From the NCBI GenBank assembly GCA_022866185.1, contig JALHUG010000201.1, positions 1-9,911 of the forward strand: a stretch of DNA of 9,911 bases, given 5' to 3'. Each line of letters starts with the position of its first letter. The stretch's first letter is position 1. The notes below the pieces were generated by a model that had not been told where the DNA came from, did no database searches, and saw only the letters and a list, made by a program, of their open reading frames with translations. The translations under genes and the position numbers were made by a program. Positions 7,457 to 9,911 of the stretch are shown piece after piece. This DNA is from Dehalococcoidia bacterium. GTDB lineage: Bacteria; Chloroflexota; Dehalococcoidia; SM23-28-2.

Positions 7457-8332
7457 ATGAGGATCGGGGCTCACGTTTCCACGGCGGGCGGGTTGGAAAA
7501 GGGCATCGAGCGGGCCCAGGCCATGGGGGCGGAGACCATCCAGATCTTCGGGGCTGCTCCTCAGAGCTGGCGGCGAAGCGCCTACCTCCCGCAGGATGCT
7601 GCGGCCTTCCGGGCGCGGGCAGCGGCGGCCGACATCTGGCCGATCTTCATCCATGCTATCTACCTGGTGAACCTGGCCACCAGCAACCCCGAGAACCTGA
7701 TCAAGTCCCAGGACGCCCTCATCGCCGATATGGTGCTCAGCTCGGCTATTGGAGCCAAGGGGCTCATCTTCCACATCGGCAGCCATCGGGGGTTGGGCTA
7801 TGCAAACGTGTTCGGCCAGATCGTGGACTCAGTTCGCCGTGTTCTGGCCGAAACGCCCGAAGACACCTGGCTGGTCATGGAGAACAGCGCTGGCATGGGC
7901 GACAGCGTTGGCCGGAAGCTCGGCGAGCTGGCGGCCGTCATGAAGGAGGTGGCCAGTCCGCGGCTGAAGGTCTGCTTCGACACTCAGCATGCCTTCTCCG
8001 CTGGCTATGACGTGGCGACGGCGGGCGGGCTGGCGGCGACCGTGGACGAAATCGAGCGAGAGGTGGGGCTGGCCCACCTGGTGGCCATTCATGCCAACGA
8101 CTCCAAGTGCCCCCTGGGGGGCGGCGTTGACCGCCACGAGAACATCGGCGAGGGCCACATCGGCCGCGCGGGGTTCGAGGTGATCGTGGCCCAGCCTGCC
8201 TTCCGCGACCTGCCCTTTCTGTTGGAGGTGCCGGGCTTCCCCAAGGAGGGCAAGAAGGCCGAGGGGCCGGACAAGGAGAACGTGGATCGCCTCAAGGCTA
8301 TAGCGGCAGGCGTGGGTTGGCGGGCCTCCTAG
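7457..8332 (+). CDS. nfo: Deoxyribonuclease IV (AP endonuclease, EndoIV)
   Basis: A 291-residue cytoplasmic enzyme that cuts DNA 5' to abasic sites and clears blocked 3' ends in base-excision repair. The TIM-barrel fold uses three zinc ions. The nine ligands known from E. coli EndoIV all have counterparts: His66 (IHAIYL), His106 (IFHIGSH), Glu142 (VMENSAG), Asp175 and His178 (CFDTQHAF), His212 (IHANDSK), Asp225 and His227 (GVDRHENIG), and Glu257 (LLEVPG). The opening RIGAHVSTAGGLEKGI and the length are typical of the family. The usual LLETP segment reads LLEVP, a mild difference. The ATG at 7457 has AGAAGGAGA just upstream and a clear promoter at 7394-7421. The next gene begins 43 bases after the stop in the same direction, so read-through into the acyl-chain genes is likely. 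Confidence 0.97.
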   Translation: MRIGAHVSTAGGLEKGIERAQAMGAETIQIFGAAPQSWRRSAYLPQDAAAFRARAAAADIWPIFIHAIYLVNLATSNPENLIKSQDALIADMVLSSAIGAKGLIFHIGSHRGLGYANVFGQIVDSVRRVLAETPEDTWLVMENSAGMGDSVGRKLGELAAVMKEVASPRLKVCFDTQHAFSAGYDVATAGGLAATVDEIEREVGLAHLVAIHANDSKCPLGGGVDRHENIGEGHIGRAGFEVIVAQPAFRDLPFLLEVPGFPKEGKKAEGPDKENVDRLKAIAAGVGWRAS

Positions 8333-8375
8333 CCGGCCGTCGAGCCGGGCATGGCAGTCAAGGGAGGGAGCAGAG

Positions 8376-8762
8376 ATGAAGGAGATACCCGTGGGGCACA
8401 GTAACGAGATGACCATCGTCACTACGCCGGAGATGGGCATCCGCCACCTGGGGCCGGCGGCGTCCCTCTACTCTACACCGGCCATGGTGGAACACATCGA
8501 GGCCACGGCCCTCCAGAGCCTGCTACCTTTCCTGGAGCCGGGGGAGCAGTCGGTGGGCGTTCGGATAAACGTTGCCCATATGGCACCGACGCCCATCGGC
8601 ATGAAGGTCACCATCAGGACGACGCTGCAGGAGGTGGACGGCCGCCGCTGTGTGTTCGCCGTTGAGGCCCACAACGAGGCGGGGATGAAGATCGGCGAGG
8701 GCACCCACGAGCGGCGGGTCATCGATATCAGCCGCTTCACGGCAGGCGCGAGGGGGCAATAG
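8376..8762 (+). CDS. Hot-dog thioesterase of the fluoroacetyl-CoA thioesterase (FlK) type
   Basis: A 128-residue single-domain hot-dog protein predicted to hydrolyse an acyl-CoA or acyl-ACP thioester in the cytoplasm. The STPAMVEHIE segment (33-42), GEQSVGVRINVAHMAPTPIG (56-75) and GEGTHERRVID are hallmarks of the FlK-like family. Thr34, Glu42 and His68 keep the spacing (8 and 26 residues) of the FlK catalytic residues Thr42, Glu50 and His76. This does not mean fluoroacetate is the substrate: most family members have unknown substrates, and the surrounding genes point to ordinary acyl-chain metabolism or proofreading. The ATG at 8376 has GGGAGG a few bases upstream. An 89-base gap with no clear promoter or terminator separates it from the dehydratase pair. 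Confidence 0.87.
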   Translation: MKEIPVGHSNEMTIVTTPEMGIRHLGPAASLYSTPAMVEHIEATALQSLLPFLEPGEQSVGVRINVAHMAPTPIGMKVTIRTTLQEVDGRRCVFAVEAHNEAGMKIGEGTHERRVIDISRFTAGARGQ

Positions 8763-8851
8763 GATAACCCGCATAGTGCCATTGGCAGATCGTCCTTTTT
8801 TGTGACATTTGTATTGGAGGTCTTGCCTCAAGCGGAAGAGGAATCTAGAGT

Positions 8852-9259
8852 GTGAAAATGGTCGTGGAAGCGCTGGAGAAGGGCCACCAGTTTCCTGCTA
8901 CGTCCTTCGTTCTGGACGAGGAGGCGGTGGCCCGCTATGTGGAGGCGGTGGAGGACGAGGCGCTGGCCCGTCTGGCCCAGGTGGAAGGCAAGGCCTGGGT
9001 GCCACCCATGGCGGTGGCCGCCCTGGCCCTGCGGTCGCTGATGGAGGAGATGGTGCTGCCGGCCGGCTCTATTCACGCCTCTCAGGAGTTGGAGTTTGTG
9101 CGGGCGGTGGAGGTGGGTGAGCGGATCACCTGCCGCGCCTGGCTCAGCCATCGTTCGCAGTGGGGTGGGTGGTGGGTCCTGAATGTCGAGATGGAGGGCG
9201 CGGACGAGTCCGGCCGGGCGGTGCTGGCGGGTCGGTCGACTGTGATGGTGCCTGGATGA
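8852..9259 (+). CDS. FAS1-like/MaoC N-terminal-type dehydratase subunit (HadA/HadC-like)
   Basis: A 135-residue hot-dog protein resembling the non-catalytic half of two-subunit (R)-3-hydroxyacyl dehydratases (MaoC_dehydrat_N type). The N-terminal stretch with FVLDEEAVARYVEAVED, a central helix near PPMAVAALALRSLM and GSIHASQELEFVRAVEVGER (72-91) fit this subfamily. The catalytic D-x-N-x-x-H signature is absent, as expected for the partner subunit. The GTG start at 8852 is chosen because GGAAGAGGA lies 9 bases upstream; an in-frame ATG follows two codons later. The stop overlaps the start of the next gene (ATGA), so the two products are probably made together and form a heterodimer. The fold assignment is moderately sure; the partner role rests on context. 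Confidence 0.78.
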   Translation: MKMVVEALEKGHQFPATSFVLDEEAVARYVEAVEDEALARLAQVEGKAWVPPMAVAALALRSLMEEMVLPAGSIHASQELEFVRAVEVGERITCRAWLSHRSQWGGWWVLNVEMEGADESGRAVLAGRSTVMVPG

Positions 9260-9669
9260 GCCAAGAAGCGATAGGCAAGGCGCGCTGGGTCGTGGGGGCG
9301 GAGCTGCCGTCCGTGGCCAAGATGCTTGGCCAGGAGAAGATCGACCGCTATGCTCGTGCCAGCGGCGACTTCAACCCCATCCACGTGGACGCGGCCTTTG
9401 CCGCGCAGACGCCTTTCGGTGGGACTATCGCCCACGGTATGCTGCTGCTGGCCTACCTGTCGGAGATGCTGACGTCCGCCGTCGGCCAGGCCTGGCTCTC
9501 TGGCGGGCGGCTGAAGGTGCGCTTCAAGGGGGCAGCCCGGCCGGGCGATGTGGTGACGGCTCAGGGACGGGTGCAGCGTGTGGAAGGCGAGCGAGGCGTC
9601 TGCTCGGTGGAGTGCCTGAACCAGGAGGGCGATGTTCTGATTGCAGGTCAGGCGGAGGTGAAGCTGTGA
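9256..9669 (+). CDS. MaoC-type (R)-3-hydroxyacyl dehydratase, catalytic subunit (HadB-like)
   Basis: A 137-residue hot-dog hydratase/dehydratase that removes water from (R)-3-hydroxyacyl-ACP or -CoA to give the trans-2-enoyl product. The signature YARASGDFNPIHVD is intact. Asp38 and His43 are the expected catalytic pair, with the same five-residue spacing as Asp31/His36 of Aeromonas PhaJ, followed by the overhang segment FGGTIAHGMLLLAYLSEML. The ATG at 9256 overlaps the upstream stop as ATGA. The open frame extends back to 9160, but that part overlaps the previous gene and translates to no known sequence. The stop overlaps the GTG of the ketoacyl synthase gene (GTGA). The position before a FabF-type synthase points to chain elongation rather than polyhydroxyalkanoate synthesis. 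Confidence 0.92.
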   Translation: MSQEAIGKARWVVGAELPSVAKMLGQEKIDRYARASGDFNPIHVDAAFAAQTPFGGTIAHGMLLLAYLSEMLTSAVGQAWLSGGRLKVRFKGAARPGDVVTAQGRVQRVEGERGVCSVECLNQEGDVLIAGQAEVKL

Positions 9670-9911
9670 GCCGAGTGGTGATCACTGGCATCGGGGTGGT
9701 AAGCCCCATTGGCCTCACCGTTGAGGAGTTCTGGCACAACCTGACCCACGGCGTCTCCGGCTTGGGGCCGGTCACCGCCTTCGACGCCAGCCCCTTCACC
9801 TGTCGCGTCGCTGGCGAGGTGAAGGGCTTCGAGCCTGCTCAATACATGGATGCCAAGGTTGCTCGCCGCACATCCCGCTTCGTCCAGTTCGCCGTGGCTG
9901 CCACCAAGATG
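9666..9911 (+). CDS. fabF: Beta-ketoacyl synthase, FabF type, N-terminal part (runs off the right edge)
   Basis: Only the first 82 codons are present. RVVITGIGVVSPIGLTVEEF and the following HGVSGLGPVTAFDASPFTCR (residues 3-52) are the standard opening of FabF/KAS II condensing enzymes, which extend an acyl-ACP by two carbons using malonyl-ACP. The catalytic Cys-His-His residues lie beyond the window, so activity cannot be confirmed. A chain-length factor or polyketide-type synthase is not excluded. The GTG start at 9666 overlaps the TGA of the dehydratase gene as GTGA and gives the expected family N-terminus. This makes the ketoacyl synthase translationally coupled to the HadAB-like pair. Confidence 0.9.
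   Translation, partial: MSRVVITGIGVVSPIGLTVEEFWHNLTHGVSGLGPVTAFDASPFTCRVAGEVKGFEPAQYMDAKVARRTSRFVQFAVAATKM

Noticed and set aside
7319..7786. 155-codon minus-strand frame over the nfo start and promoter
   Set aside because: It runs antisense through the conserved N-terminus of nfo and across both promoters; the translation is low-complexity.
7829..8440. 203-codon minus-strand frame opposite nfo
   Set aside because: It is a shadow of nfo, which has all nine metal ligands on the other strand.
8778..8801. TGCC-ATT-GGCA followed by six T bases as a terminator after the thioesterase
   Set aside because: The stem is only four pairs and is separated from the T-run by eight bases; termination is not convincing.
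9160..9255. 32-residue N-terminal extension of the catalytic dehydratase
   Set aside because: It lies inside the upstream dehydratase gene in another frame; the ATG at 9256 gives the normal family length and an ATGA overlap.

Overview
The window is GC-rich, gene-dense bacterial DNA. Several features suggest a member of the Chloroflexota, probably near the Dehalococcoidia. The secreted proteins start with a lipoprotein signal followed by Thr/Pro-rich spacers. The aconitase is of the Aquifex-type putative class. A methylmalonyl-CoA/pyruvate carboxyltransferase pair and MaoC-type dehydratases next to a ketoacyl synthase are also present. This placement is inferred from protein style only; there is no rRNA or other marker gene.

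The left three quarters (about 1-7283) are read on the minus strand. In transcription order they hold: a two-helix membrane protein of unknown function (7283-6864); an M28 zinc peptidase lipoprotein with a PA-like insert (6844-5534); a two-LysM lipoprotein (5420-4821); an acyl-CoA carboxyltransferase beta subunit (4728-3178); a small 72-residue OadG-like accessory protein (2997-2779); a pyruvate/oxaloacetate carboxyltransferase with a fused biotin carrier domain (2782-806); a roughly 400-base non-coding stretch full of palindromes; and the N-terminal third or less of an aconitase (398 to beyond the left edge). The two carboxyltransferases and the small protein look like one enzyme. With a biotin carrier present and no biotin carboxylase or sodium-pump subunit visible, the simplest reading is a methylmalonyl-CoA:pyruvate transcarboxylase linking propionyl-CoA/methylmalonyl-CoA to oxaloacetate and so to the TCA cycle, where the neighbouring aconitase works.

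The right quarter (7394-9911) is read on the plus strand from a strong sigma70-like promoter that diverges from the membrane-protein promoter. It holds endonuclease IV (nfo), a fluoroacetyl-CoA-thioesterase-like hot-dog protein, a two-gene MaoC/HadAB-like dehydratase, and the start of a FabF-type ketoacyl synthase. The last three genes overlap by ATGA and GTGA junctions, indicating one coupled acyl-chain elongation module.

No tRNA, rRNA, CRISPR array, transposase or phage gene was seen. Nothing here is clearly a new system. The points most worth a second look are the compact transcarboxylase with its small linker protein, the thioesterase-HadAB-KAS module, and the 50-base palindrome cluster before the aconitase.
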